From Lachnospiraceae bacterium (GTDB taxonomy: Bacteria; Bacillota; Clostridia; Lachnospirales; Lachnospiraceae): a stretch of DNA of 64,000 nt. Positions within the stretch are counted from its first letter, which is position 1, and each line of letters begins with the position of its first letter. A model generated the notes under the pieces. It was given only the letters and a program-made list of their open reading frames with translations. It ran no database searches and was not told where the DNA came from. Both the position numbers and the translations under genes were made by a program. The stretch covers positions 124,001 to 188,000 of the forward strand of contig SVFC01000002.1 in NCBI GenBank assembly GCA_015057035.1. The letters run 5' to 3'. This document shows positions 18,917 through 29,568 of this stretch, in pieces.

Positions 18917-19113
18917 AATATTTCTCCTTTTTATAAATATAAATACATATGTTTTTGCGAGCAAAGATATGCATATTATGCAAATTGCCACGGCTTCGCT
19001 TATATAACATATTTTACTCGAAAAACATGAAAATGCAATGATATTTTCTCTTGCACTTTGGCCATAATTGATATATGATAGAAAAAATTGTGTAAACCAG
19101 AAGGAGGAAGAAA

Positions 19114-20031
19114 ATGAGACATTTAATTAGTCCATTGGATTTCTCGGTGGAAGAGTTGGACAAGCTTTTAGACCTTGCCAACGACATTGAGAACAATCCT
19201 GATAAGTATGCAGATGCTTGCAAGAGAAAGAAACTGGCTACCTGTTTCTACGAACCAAGCACAAGAACAAGACTTTCTTTTGAAGCTGCCATGTTAAACC
19301 TTGGTGGTTCTGTTTTAGGCTTTGCAGGAGCGGATTCTTCATCTGCCGCAAAAGGTGAAAGTGTTTCTGATACAATTCGTGTTATTTCAAGTTACGCAGA
19401 TATCTGCGCTATTCGTCATCCAAAGGAAGGTGCTGCATTAGTAGCTGCTTCTAAATCTGATATTCCTGTAATTAATGCAGGTGATGGTGGACATCAGCAT
19501 CCAACCCAGACTCTTACAGATCTCCTTACAATTCGTTCCTTAAAAGGAAGATTAGACAACTTAACAATTGGTTTATGTGGGGACTTAAAATTTGGACGTA
19601 CCGTACATTCTTTAATCCATGCATTAGCGCGTTATGAGAATGTAAAATTCATCCTGATTTCGCCAGAAGAACTTCGTGTGCCAGAATATATTCGTGAAGA
19701 TGTATTAAAGGCAAATGATATCGAATTCCAGGAAGTTGAACGTTTAGAGGATGCCATTGGAGAACTTGACGCATTGTATATGACACGAGTACAGAGAGAG
19801 CGTTTCTTCAATGAAGAAGATTACATCCGTTTAAAAGATTTCTATGTGCTGAACAAAGAGAAATTATCTCAGGCAAAAGAAGATATGTTAGTGCTTCATC
19901 CACTTCCTCGTGTAAATGAAATCGCAGTTGAAGTTGACGATGACCCAAGAGCAGTATATTTCAAACAGGCTCAGTATGGCGTATATGTTCGTATGGCCCT
20001 GATTCTTACACTGCTTGGCATCGAAGTCTAG
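19114..20031 (+). CDS. pyrB: Aspartate carbamoyltransferase catalytic subunit
   Basis: [49 protein letters not shown]. Confidence 0.97.
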   Translation: MRHLISPLDFSVEELDKLLDLANDIENNPDKYADACKRKKLATCFYEPSTRTRLSFEAAMLNLGGSVLGFAGADSSSAAKGESVSDTIRVISSYADICAIRHPKEGAALVAASKSDIPVINAGDGGHQHPTQTLTDLLTIRSLKGRLDNLTIGLCGDLKFGRTVHSLIHALARYENVKFILISPEELRVPEYIREDVLKANDIEFQEVERLEDAIGELDALYMTRVQRERFFNEEDYIRLKDFYVLNKEKLSQAKEDMLVLHPLPRVNEIAVEVDDDPRAVYFKQAQYGVYVRMALILTLLGIEV

Positions 20032-20041
20032 GAGGTGTCAT

Positions 20042-20485
20042 ATGTTAAATATTAGTGGAATTCATGAAGGTTTTGTATTAGACCATATTCAGGCAGGAAT
20101 GAGCTTTCAGATTTATCATGACCTGCAGTTAGATAAACTGGACTGTACTGTTGCTATCATCAAGAACGCAAAGAGCAACAAGATGGGCAAAAAAGACATC
20201 ATCAAGGTAGAATGTCCTCTTGAGGCTCTTGACCTTGAAATCTTAGGTTTCATTGACCACAACATCACGGTAAACGTTGTAAAGGGCGATCGTATCGTTG
20301 AGAAAAAAGCCCTGACTCTTCCTCTGGAAGTAAAGAACGTTATCAAATGTAAAAACCCAAGATGTATCACATCGATCGAGCAGGAATTAGACCAGGTATT
20401 CCTTCTTACAGATCCAACCAAAGAAGTATACCGTTGCAAGTACTGTGAAGAAAAATACATTAACCCAGCTAGACGCGCAAAATAA
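20042..20485 (+). CDS. pyrI: Aspartate carbamoyltransferase regulatory subunit
   Basis: C-x4-C...C-x2-C zinc site (CKNPRCITS...YRCKYCEEKY); SD GGAGGTG; follows pyrB. Confidence 0.95.
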   Translation: MLNISGIHEGFVLDHIQAGMSFQIYHDLQLDKLDCTVAIIKNAKSNKMGKKDIIKVECPLEALDLEILGFIDHNITVNVVKGDRIVEKKALTLPLEVKNVIKCKNPRCITSIEQELDQVFLLTDPTKEVYRCKYCEEKYINPARRAK

Positions 20486-20495
20486 ATACTGACTA

Positions 20496-21060
20496 CAAGG
20501 GCTCCTTTCGTGCTTACCGCACCGGGAGCTCTTTTTATATATTCTCTCTTTTCCTCGCCCCACCAGTCCTTTCCATAATGCACACACCACTTCAGAGAAC
20601 TGATTATTGAATTTCTAAGAAGTGTTTTTTGCTGTTGTCAATGATTCGATGTCTTTTGAATGTCGGACATCCGTGGACTAGGAGTATGTGCATCAGAGAC
20701 TATTTGGAGTTTTCTTAGTACTTCTTGATATGCCATTAGAACAAAATGTAAAACCGCTCTTGAATGTTTGAGGCGCTGCTTTTGCGCCGAGTTCTCAAGA
20801 GCGGTTTTTTATATCAACTTTGTTCTAAGGCATATCTAGAAGTACTTGAAAATTACAACCAAGTCTCCGATGCACATACTCCTAGTCCACGGATGTTCGC
20901 CTATCAAAAGACACGAAAACTTCCAGCAAAAACGCACTTCGAGAAATTCTAATAATCAGTCCAAATTCGTGGTGTGTGCATTATGGAAAGGACTGGTGGG
21001 GACTAGGTAAAAAGGACATAAAAAGAGCTCCCGGTGCGGTAAGCACGAAAGGAGCCCTTG
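20496..21060. repeat. Large imperfect palindrome (565 bp) with terminator hairpins at both ends and at the centre
   Basis: 20496-20538 is the exact reverse complement of 21018-21060; CCCCACCAGTCCTTTCCATAATGCACACACCAC and ACATCCGTGGACTAGGAGTATGTGCATC recur inverted; centre AACCGCTCTTGA/TCAAGAGCGGTT (20752-20763/20795-20806). Confidence 0.9.
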
Positions 21061-21068
21061 GGGTTATG

Positions 21069-23282
21069 TTATTCAGTTTGTGTTGGTTCTGTCAGCTCCA
21101 ATGAATCGTAGATAATCTTGTAGTAGTCGTTGCTCACAATCTGGAGTGAAATCTCAAATTTGTTCTTTACATACTTGATGCAAGCGTCAACGTATTCCTG
21201 AGGTACTTCGCTTTTGTCTACCAGATAAGTAATCTTGCCGTTTGAGGTATTGTACTGAATCTTGTCAGTGATAAAACTCTGGTTATAAAGCATTGCAACG
21301 TGGAAAGAATTAGAATCTAATACATCAGTTCCAGCTAACAGTCTTGAATCGTAATTAACACCGAATAAGTTCAAAAGTGTTGGAATGATATCTACTGTAC
21401 AACAAGGTGCATCAACAACAACTTTTTCCTTCATACCTGCGTTATAGCAGATAAAAGAGTTTTCGTAGATGCCATAGGTAGATGCGATTTTCTTGCCAGT
21501 AAAGGATGCAAGCTCTCTAAATTCTTTGTCAGTTAAGCCATATGGATAATGGTCATTGGTCAAAACGATAACTGTATTTTCCAAACAACCTGCTTCTTCT
21601 AAGCCTTTGAGCAGCTGTTTCATCATGTTTTCTAATTCGAGGTTTGCAGCGATGTAAGCCTTTACATGGCCGCTAACATTAAGCTGATCAACAATCTCAC
21701 GATTCTGGAATACCTGTGGGTTTCTTGTTTTATCTGTTTCTGTTACGTCATAGTATGGATGATGTCCACTGTAACTCATGTAGTATGCGTGGAACTGTTT
21801 TACATTGCCATTCTCATCCAGATTATTTAAGTAGTCTGGCATAGTCTGAAGAATCAACTCTTCATCAGAGGTTGGACGACCAGTGGTAAAAGTTAATTTT
21901 TCGGATTTGTTTGAAACACCATTAATCCATCCTGCATCACGGAAACGAAGAACATCGTATCCAAGATTTGGATGTGTTTGCTCACGCACATAATAACTAC
22001 CGTTGTTGCCATGGTAAGCATAAGTGCTGGCACCAAAAGACTTAAACACATTGCCCATAGCGTATGGCATATACTTGTCCATAGACAACATAAATGTGGA
22101 ATTCTTTTTCAAATCATCTGTCTTACCAACAGTATTTGGCATAAGTCCTGTACAGAAAGCGTATTCACCATTGGTTGTAACAGATTTGAAGGTTCCGTAG
22201 AAATTGTTAAATACAAAACCATTGTTGCTCATCATATAAAGTGTTGGTGTTAACTCTTCTGTAATCATATAAGAAGACCAGCTCTCAGCACAGACCATAA
22301 TCAGGTTGTATCCTTCAAACATGCCAGTGTACTGATTGATGTTGGAACCTGGCTGTGCCTGCACATATTGATGAATTGCAGAAATGGTAGAATTGGTTTC
22401 ACCAGACAGAAGTGCTGAGAAATCAATATCCAAAGTGTTTTTTGTTTTCTCTGGTTTAACTGGTTCTGTTGGCTCTGTACCAATATCACCTTCTGTGCCA
22501 GTAGTCGGTTCTCCCGTACCAGGCTCATCTGTGGTAGATTCTGATGGGGTTGAAGGTTTTACTGGATTTAAAATATCAACATTTTCGCTTTGGAAAGGTG
22601 TTTCGCCTGGTGTGGTTGGACGGTCAAAAAACATTCCAGTTAAGTCCAGACGAAGAGAAGTCATCAAACCAAAATTCTGCATATTGTTATCTAAAATACC
22701 AGGATTCTGTTTGTACATTGAGATTGGAGAGTAAGCGCCGTTGCCTTCAATATGAAGGAGGCCATAGCATCCAAAATGCAATAAGACTGCAAATACAATA
22801 CCGACTAAACAGATTGGAACTGGTTTTTTCTTAGGTCTGATCTGTAAGCCTAATTCCAATGCAAAAACTACAACTAAGGCGGTAAAGATTAAAATGCTAG
22901 GAATGCTACTAATGATAGCATCTTTCATTTCTTCGCCAAAGTTCTCTACAACATCGCCACCCATAAAGATCTTGTTGGCTTCCATATATGTCTGGAATAC
23001 TTGAGCGTAACAGGTCTGTACGCAAGCCCAGATAGCTGCAATTGCCATGGCAATGGTGCTAAGCACAACGTTTACCTTTCTTGGGAAGAAAGAAAACAGC
23101 GCAGTTAAAATAAAGCCAAGTGGCACGGAAAATACGATAGGATATAAGATTCTGCTGGAAACCTCAAGTTCCTGCATGAAGTGGAATAAAAGTTCCAGTG
23201 CAATATAAAAGCAGGACATAACAGCACCCTGCAGAAGAAATCCTACGATTTTTTTAATCATTTTTTTTGTCGAAGTGTTCAT
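21069..23282 (-). CDS. LTA synthase family sulfatase-like membrane protein
   Basis: Hydrophobic N-terminus then sulfatase-like domain (MVCAESWSSYMI, NGEYAFCTGLMPN, VIVLTNDHYPYG). Confidence 0.88.
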   Translation of the reverse strand: MNTSTKKMIKKIVGFLLQGAVMSCFYIALELLFHFMQELEVSSRILYPIVFSVPLGFILTALFSFFPRKVNVVLSTIAMAIAAIWACVQTCYAQVFQTYMEANKIFMGGDVVENFGEEMKDAIISSIPSILIFTALVVVFALELGLQIRPKKKPVPICLVGIVFAVLLHFGCYGLLHIEGNGAYSPISMYKQNPGILDNNMQNFGLMTSLRLDLTGMFFDRPTTPGETPFQSENVDILNPVKPSTPSESTTDEPGTGEPTTGTEGDIGTEPTEPVKPEKTKNTLDIDFSALLSGETNSTISAIHQYVQAQPGSNINQYTGMFEGYNLIMVCAESWSSYMITEELTPTLYMMSNNGFVFNNFYGTFKSVTTNGEYAFCTGLMPNTVGKTDDLKKNSTFMLSMDKYMPYAMGNVFKSFGASTYAYHGNNGSYYVREQTHPNLGYDVLRFRDAGWINGVSNKSEKLTFTTGRPTSDEELILQTMPDYLNNLDENGNVKQFHAYYMSYSGHHPYYDVTETDKTRNPQVFQNREIVDQLNVSGHVKAYIAANLELENMMKQLLKGLEEAGCLENTVIVLTNDHYPYGLTDKEFRELASFTGKKIASTYGIYENSFICYNAGMKEKVVVDAPCCTVDIIPTLLNLFGVNYDSRLLAGTDVLDSNSFHVAMLYNQSFITDKIQYNTSNGKITYLVDKSEVPQEYVDACIKYVKNKFEISLQIVSNDYYKIIYDSLELTEPTQTE

Positions 23283-23378
23283 AAATTCCCCTTTTTCTTC
23301 ATTGGTATTTCGCAAAAAACTATAATAGAAGTATGAACACTTTTGCCCTAAATGTCAAGGAATTAACAAAATCTTAAA

Positions 23379-23780
23379 CTATTTTTCCTCGGATTCTAAT
23401 CTCAGTAAAAATTGCTCATAAAAAAGCCCTGCGGTTACCCATAGCGGGAGAAAGTCCATACGGATGACACCTTTGATGGAAAATCTGCATCCGTCGTAGT
23501 TCCAAGGGCAGATTCCGATGGCTTTTAGCAGGGAACCGCTTAGGAATTCTACTGTCATAATAGAACAGCCGTAGAGCAGCCCGCGCAGTGCCATATTCCA
23601 GTGTTTGATTTTGGGATAAACTAACATGATACAGGAAGCAAGCCCATAGATGGGAAACATCCAGGCAGAGGTTTGTCCCATTAGTTTTTTGTCTTTTTTT
23701 CTTAAAGCATTAAATGAAGTGAATGCAACTTCAATGCACCAGCCTGCCAGGCCACATAATATAAAATTTTTCCCGCGCAT
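23379..23780 (-). CDS. Putative ABC-transporter-like membrane protein (PF06541-type)
   Basis: FILCGLAGWCIEVAFTS...GLASCIMLVYPKIKHW...LLYGCSIMTVEFLSGSLLKAIGICPWNYDG. Confidence 0.65.
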   Translation of the reverse strand: MRGKNFILCGLAGWCIEVAFTSFNALRKKDKKLMGQTSAWMFPIYGLASCIMLVYPKIKHWNMALRGLLYGCSIMTVEFLSGSLLKAIGICPWNYDGCRFSIKGVIRMDFLPLWVTAGLFYEQFLLRLESEEK

Positions 23781-23872
23781 ATTCCCTCCAGAGCATAAAT
23801 TATTTGTATTATTCTCTATTTTGTCATATAATATTGATAAGTATGCACTTATATAAAGGACGAGGTGAAATT

Positions 23873-26122
23873 GTGGCAAAATACGCCAACGTAATTGTTG
23901 ATATTTCTCATGAAAAACTGGATAAAACATTTCAATACCTCATCCCAGAGGAACTTCAGTCGGAAGTGAAGGAAGGGGTTTTGGTAGAGATTCCCTTTGG
24001 ACATCGCAATATTACAGGGTATGTGGTGGAAGTGACTGATGAAGTAGAGTTTGAGGAAAGCAGATTGAAGCCACTGCACAACATCAAAAAAGGCAGTGTG
24101 CCAATTGAGTCACAGCTCATTGCCTTAGCGGCGTGGATGCGCCGAAATTATGGCGGAACTATGAATCAGGCCTTGAAAACGGTGATTCCAATCAAGCAGA
24201 AAACCAAGGCCATTGAGCGAAAAACACTACGGCTATTATTAAGCAGGGAAGAGGCAATACATACACTGGCAAAATACGAGGAAAATAAACGTACAGTTGC
24301 AAGGGCGAAGCTTCTTCGCGAATTAATGGAAGAGATGGAATTGGATTACACCCTTGTAACACAGAAACTTCACATATCACCTGCTATAATCAAGTCATTG
24401 GAAAAGGAACAAATTCTTGCCATTGATGTGTCTACCGAATATCGTAACCCAGTAAATCATCTGGAGAGCAAAGGGTATCATTTAACGCTGAATGAAAGAC
24501 AGCAGGCAGTGGTAGACCAGGTAACAGAGAATATGGATGAAGGCATCTCTAAGACCTATTTGTTAAAAGGTGTCACAGGTAGCGGTAAGACGGAAGTGTA
24601 TATGGAACTCATTGCACATACGATTGCTATGGGGAAACAGGCCATTGTTCTGATTCCGGAAATTGCCCTGACCTATCAGACGGTAATGCGTTTTTATAAT
24701 CGTTTCGGTGACAAAGTGTCCATTATGAATTCCAGATTGTCTCCGGGAGAACGATATGACCAGTATCTTCGTGCCAAAAATGGGGATATTGATATTATGA
24801 TTGGACCTCGTTCGGCGTTATTTGCGCCATTTTCCAATCTGGGGCTGATTATTATAGATGAGGAACACGAAACTTCCTATAAGAGTGAAACCGTTCCTCG
24901 TTACCACGCAAGGGAGACAGCAATCGAGCGGGCAAGAATGAATCACGCCAGCGTAGTACTAGGCTCAGCGACGCCTTCGTTGGATAGTTATTATGCCGCA
25001 AAACAGGGCGAGTATGAGCTTTTAGAACTGACTCAGAGAGTGCAGGAAAAGCCACTTCCAACCTGTGAGGTAATTGACCTTCGTGAGGAACTTAAAAATG
25101 GAAATCGTTCTATTTTAAGTGAAAAGTTACAGATGTTGATGGAAGACCGATTAAATAAAAAGCAACAGATGATGTTGTTTTTAAACCGTCGTGGTGTTGC
25201 GGGATTTATGTCCTGCCGTTCCTGCGGTTATGTAGTTAAATGTCCACATTGTGATGTGTCCTTAAGCCAGCACAACAATGGCAGGATGGTGTGTCACTAC
25301 TGTGGTTATGAAGAGCCTGCACCGACAAAATGTCCAAGCTGTGGCTCCAAATACATCAGCGGCTTTAAAGCCGGAACCCAGAAGATTGAACAAATCGTCA
25401 AGGAGCGTTTTCCACAGGCGCGAGTTCTTCGTATGGATTTTGATACCACAAGAACTAAGGATAGTTATGAGGAAATCCTGCAGACCTTTGCGAATCAGGA
25501 GGCAGATGTGTTAATTGGCACGCAGATGATTGTAAAAGGACATGATTTTCCTAATGTAACCCTTGTGGGAATTTTGGCAGCGGATATGTCCCTGCACGTT
25601 AGCGATTTTCATGCAGCAGAGAGAACTTTCCAGTTATTGACTCAAGCAGCAGGAAGAGCTGGACGAGGCGATGAGCCTGGAGATGTTATTATCCAGACCT
25701 ATAATCCGGAGCATTATGCGATTCTCACTGCCCAGGAACAGGATTATGAGAGTTTTTATGAGCAGGAAGTAACATATCGTATGCTGATGTCCTATCCACC
25801 GATTTGGAATCTGTTGGTGATTATGTGTACCAGCGAGCAGGAAGGGCAGTTAGAATTTGCCACCAAGAAAGTGTTCGGACATTTAGAGAAAACGTTGAAG
25901 ACAGAGGAACGCTTACAAGGGGAGCGCATACAGTTAATTGGTCCTGCCAATGCGACTATATCCAAAGTGAATGACGTATATCGCAAGGTAATATATATTA
26001 AGACAAAAGAGTATCAGAATCTGGTTCTTTTGAAGGAGCAGATGGAATGGTACATAAGAGATAACAAGGATTTTCAGAATGTATCCGTACAGTTTGATTT
26101 TAATCCTATGAATGGTTTTTAA
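23873..26122 (+). CDS. priA: Primosomal protein N' (replication restart helicase)
   Basis: LLKGVTGSGKTEVYMELI, IIIDEEHE, paired-Cys zinc region (CRSCGYVVKCPHCDVSL...CHYCGYEEPAPTKCPSCGS); GTG start after SD GAGGTG. Confidence 0.96.
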   Translation: MAKYANVIVDISHEKLDKTFQYLIPEELQSEVKEGVLVEIPFGHRNITGYVVEVTDEVEFEESRLKPLHNIKKGSVPIESQLIALAAWMRRNYGGTMNQALKTVIPIKQKTKAIERKTLRLLLSREEAIHTLAKYEENKRTVARAKLLRELMEEMELDYTLVTQKLHISPAIIKSLEKEQILAIDVSTEYRNPVNHLESKGYHLTLNERQQAVVDQVTENMDEGISKTYLLKGVTGSGKTEVYMELIAHTIAMGKQAIVLIPEIALTYQTVMRFYNRFGDKVSIMNSRLSPGERYDQYLRAKNGDIDIMIGPRSALFAPFSNLGLIIIDEEHETSYKSETVPRYHARETAIERARMNHASVVLGSATPSLDSYYAAKQGEYELLELTQRVQEKPLPTCEVIDLREELKNGNRSILSEKLQMLMEDRLNKKQQMMLFLNRRGVAGFMSCRSCGYVVKCPHCDVSLSQHNNGRMVCHYCGYEEPAPTKCPSCGSKYISGFKAGTQKIEQIVKERFPQARVLRMDFDTTRTKDSYEEILQTFANQEADVLIGTQMIVKGHDFPNVTLVGILAADMSLHVSDFHAAERTFQLLTQAAGRAGRGDEPGDVIIQTYNPEHYAILTAQEQDYESFYEQEVTYRMLMSYPPIWNLLVIMCTSEQEGQLEFATKKVFGHLEKTLKTEERLQGERIQLIGPANATISKVNDVYRKVIYIKTKEYQNLVLLKEQMEWYIRDNKDFQNVSVQFDFNPMNGF

Positions 26123-26137
26123 GGAGGAAATAGAAAA

Positions 26138-26617
26138 ATGGCATTAAGAGAAATTAGAGTTCAGGGAGACCCAGTACTTGGCAAAGTATGCAAACCAATT
26201 ACAGAGGTAACTCCAAAAATCGTAGACTTAATCGATGATATGATTGAAACGATGTATGAAGCAAACGGCGTTGGCCTTGCTGCTCCTCAGGTAGGTATTT
26301 TAAAGAGACTTGTGGTAATCGATGTGGGAGAAGGCCCAATCGTTATGATTAACCCAACTATCGTTTCTGCAGATGGAGAACAGACAGGTTCTGAAGGTTG
26401 TCTTAGTGTACCAGGAAAAGCAGGACAGGTAACTCGCCCAAATCACGTAGTTGCCCGTTTCTTCGACGAAGAAATGAATGAATGTGAAGTAGAGGGTACA
26501 GAGCTTCTTGCAAGAGCCATCTGTCACGAATTAGATCATCTGGATGGACACATCTACGTGGAAAAAGTAGAGGGTGAACTCTATGATGTAAACTATGACG
26601 AAGAAGTAGAGGAATAA
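26138..26617 (+). CDS. def: Peptide deformylase
   Basis: GVGLAAPQVG, EGCLSVPG, ICHELDHLDG. Confidence 0.97.
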   Translation: MALREIRVQGDPVLGKVCKPITEVTPKIVDLIDDMIETMYEANGVGLAAPQVGILKRLVVIDVGEGPIVMINPTIVSADGEQTGSEGCLSVPGKAGQVTRPNHVVARFFDEEMNECEVEGTELLARAICHELDHLDGHIYVEKVEGELYDVNYDEEVEE

Positions 26618-26619
26618 GA

Positions 26620-27549
26620 ATGAAAATTATCTTTATGGGAACCCCTGATTTTGCAGTGGGAACATTAGAAGCAATTATCAAAGCAGGACACGAGGTAGTT
26701 CTGGTTGTTACTCAGCCAGACAAGCCAAAGGGGAGAAGCGGCGCGTTACAGTTCACTCCAGTGAAGGAATGTGCCCTTGCCCACAACATTGAAGTGTTCC
26801 AGCCAACCAGAATTCGTTTGGAAGAAAATGTAGAGCATTTGAGAAAATATGATGCAGATATTATTGTAGTAGCAGCCTTTGGACAGATTCTTCCAAAGAG
26901 TATTTTGGAAATGAAAAAGTATGGCTGTATCAATGTGCATGCTTCTATTTTACCAAAATATCGTGGTGCTGCACCAATTCAGTGGGCGGTAATCAATGGA
27001 GACGAAGTAACAGGTGTTACAATTCAGCAGATGGATGTCGGTGTTGATACAGGAGATATTATCTTGATCAAAGAATTGGCCATCGCAAAAGACGAAACTG
27101 GTGGCGGATTATTCGACAAGTTGGCAATCGTGGGGGCGGAAGCATGTGTGGAAGCATTAGAGCAGATTGCAAGTGGTACTGCAACACGTACACCACAGAA
27201 TCATGAGGAAGCAACCCATGTCTCTATGATTAGCAAAGAGTTTGGCGAAATCGACTGGAACCGTTCTGCAGTAGAAATCGAGAGATTAATTAGAGGTTTA
27301 AACCCTTGGCCAAGTGCGTATACTACTTTGGAAGGGAAAACCTTCAAGATTTGGAAGGCCAGGGTAATTGCTGAAGGCAGTTCCTATGGCCCTGGTAGAA
27401 TCACAAAGGTTACCAAGGATAGCATTCTGGTACAGACTGGGGAAGGCCAGTTAGAACTTCTCGAAGTTCAGTTGGAAGGCAAAAAACGTATGGAAACAGA
27501 TGCCTTTTTACGTGGTTATAGCGTGGAGGCAGGGACCTATTTAAGATAG
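26620..27549 (+). CDS. fmt: Methionyl-tRNA formyltransferase
   Basis: IFMGTPDFAVGTL, INVHASILPKYRGAAPIQWAVINGD. Confidence 0.97.
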   Translation: MKIIFMGTPDFAVGTLEAIIKAGHEVVLVVTQPDKPKGRSGALQFTPVKECALAHNIEVFQPTRIRLEENVEHLRKYDADIIVVAAFGQILPKSILEMKKYGCINVHASILPKYRGAAPIQWAVINGDEVTGVTIQQMDVGVDTGDIILIKELAIAKDETGGGLFDKLAIVGAEACVEALEQIASGTATRTPQNHEEATHVSMISKEFGEIDWNRSAVEIERLIRGLNPWPSAYTTLEGKTFKIWKARVIAEGSSYGPGRITKVTKDSILVQTGEGQLELLEVQLEGKKRMETDAFLRGYSVEAGTYLR

Positions 27550-27563
27550 ACGGAGGTATATAG

Positions 27564-28265
27564 ATGTTCTTTTATTGGGATCCAACCTATTTTCTGGTGC
27601 TAATTGGTGCGGTTATCTGCCTGATTGCATCAGCAAATGTCAAATCAACTTACAACAGGTATGCCAATCATAGAAGTATGTCAGGAATAACAGGGGCAGA
27701 AGTTGCTCAGAGAATCCTACATGCTGCAGGAATCTATGATGTGAAGGTAGGACATGTGGCTGGTAATTTGACAGACCACTACAATCCATCAACGAAGGTG
27801 TTAAACCTGTCTGATACAGTATATGGTTCTTCCTCTGTGGCAGCTATCGGGGTGGCAGCCCATGAATGCGGACATGCTATTCAGCATATGCAGGGATATG
27901 CACCACTGAAGTTTAGAACAGCCTTTGTTCCTGTTGCAAACATTGGTTCTACTCTGGCGTGGCCAATTATTATTCTAGGTGTCCTGATCAATTCAGAATC
28001 TTCTCAGTGGATTATTAACGCAGGAATTTTTCTCTTTTCCTTTGCTGTTATTTTCCAGCTTTTGACACTTCCAGTGGAATTTGATGCATCTAAGCGTGCG
28101 TTGTTTATGCTGGAGAATCAGGGGATACTTAGCGAAAGAGAAGTTCCACATGCCAGAAAGGTGTTAAGTGCAGCAGCCTTAACCTATGTAGCAAGTGCGG
28201 CAGCGGCAATTTTACAGTTGCTTCGTGTGGTGATTTTATTTGGAGGCAGAAGACGAAATGACTAA
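27564..28265 (+). CDS. Zinc metallopeptidase (YugP/Zn_peptidase_2-like)
   Basis: VAAHECGHAIQHMQGYAPL (HExxH) in a membrane protein. Confidence 0.88.
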   Translation: MFFYWDPTYFLVLIGAVICLIASANVKSTYNRYANHRSMSGITGAEVAQRILHAAGIYDVKVGHVAGNLTDHYNPSTKVLNLSDTVYGSSSVAAIGVAAHECGHAIQHMQGYAPLKFRTAFVPVANIGSTLAWPIIILGVLINSESSQWIINAGIFLFSFAVIFQLLTLPVEFDASKRALFMLENQGILSEREVPHARKVLSAAALTYVASAAAAILQLLRVVILFGGRRRND

Positions 28266-29568
28266 TGGAGTCAGTGTGAGAGAGCTGGTATTGGACATTC
28301 TTATAGAAGTAAACGAAAAAGACCAGTATTCCCATCTTGTGATTCGAGATGTATTAAATAAATATCAGTATCTGGAGAAACAGGAACGAGCATTTCTTAC
28401 CCGCTTGGCGGAAGGAACCATCGAGCATATGCTGGAGATGGATTTTATCATCAATTCTTTTTCCAAGGTAAAGGTAAAGAAAATGAAGCCACTGATTCGT
28501 AATCTTCTGCGCATGAGTGTGTATCAGTTAAAGTACATGGATTCCATTCCAGATGCAGCAGTATGTAATGAGGCAGTAAAACTTGCCAAGAAGCGAGGCT
28601 TCGGACAGCTTCGTGGCTTTGTAAACGGAGTGCTACGCAATATTGCAAGAGACCTGGTAAACCTTAATTATCCAGATCCAAAGCACGAGCCGGTGTCTTA
28701 TCTGGAGGTAACCTATTCTATTCCAGCCTGGATGGCATCCAAATGGATGGAAAGCTATGGCTTTGAAAAAGCGGAAGCGATTTGTGCAAGTTTCCTGGTG
28801 CAAAAACCAATTACGATTCGCACCAATTTGCTTCGTATCACACCACAGGAACTTGCAGAGCGCCTGGGAAAAGAAGGCGTTACGGTTCATCCGGTGCAGC
28901 ATTTGGATTATGCTTTTGAAATAGAAGGCTTCGACTATCTGAATGGACTGGAGAGCTTTAACGAAGGACTTTTCTACGTGCAGGACATCAGCTCCATGAT
29001 GGTGGCAGAAGCAGCTGCTCCGGAAAAGGAGAATTACATTATCGATGTATGTGCGGCTCCTGGAGGCAAATCTTCCCATCTGGCAGAGAAACTGTCAGGG
29101 ACAGGAATGGTGGAAGCCAGAGATTTAACCGAGTATAAGGTTTCTCTCATCGAAGAGAACATAGAGCGTCATGGTCTTACCAATATGAAGGCAGTGCAGA
29201 TGGATGCCACCATCTTAGATGAGGCTTCCGTGGGAAAAGCAGATGTGTTGATTTGCGACCTGCCTTGTTCTGGCCTTGGTGTGCTTGGCAAGAAAACCGA
29301 TATTCGATATAAAATGACTGCAGAGAAACAGGAGAACCTGGTGCAGCTTCAGAGAGAGATTCTAGATACTGTTTGGAGTTATGTGAAAAAGGGTGGGACT
29401 TTGGTATACAGTACCTGTACTATTCATAAAAATGAAAACGAGGGAAATGTAGCCTGGTTTTTAGACAAACATCCAGAATTTGAACTGGTGTCTCAGGAAC
29501 AGATGTTGCCTGGAGAGACCTATCATGATGGCTTTTTTATAGCCAAACTTAAGAGGAAATCTTTATGA
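28258..29568 (+). CDS. rsmB: 16S rRNA (cytosine(967)-C5)-methyltransferase
   Basis: NusB-like N-terminus; IIDVCAAPGGKSSHLAEKL, CDLPCSGLGVL, VYSTCTIHKNENEGNV. Confidence 0.93.
   Translation: MTNGVSVRELVLDILIEVNEKDQYSHLVIRDVLNKYQYLEKQERAFLTRLAEGTIEHMLEMDFIINSFSKVKVKKMKPLIRNLLRMSVYQLKYMDSIPDAAVCNEAVKLAKKRGFGQLRGFVNGVLRNIARDLVNLNYPDPKHEPVSYLEVTYSIPAWMASKWMESYGFEKAEAICASFLVQKPITIRTNLLRITPQELAERLGKEGVTVHPVQHLDYAFEIEGFDYLNGLESFNEGLFYVQDISSMMVAEAAAPEKENYIIDVCAAPGGKSSHLAEKLSGTGMVEARDLTEYKVSLIEENIERHGLTNMKAVQMDATILDEASVGKADVLICDLPCSGLGVLGKKTDIRYKMTAEKQENLVQLQREILDTVWSYVKKGGTLVYSTCTIHKNENEGNVAWFLDKHPEFELVSQEQMLPGETYHDGFFIAKLKRKSL

Noticed and set aside
20764-20952. 62-aa ORF in the palindrome
   Set aside because: Runs through palindrome arms and the central hairpin, no SD, composition not protein-like; the repeat structure explains the sequence
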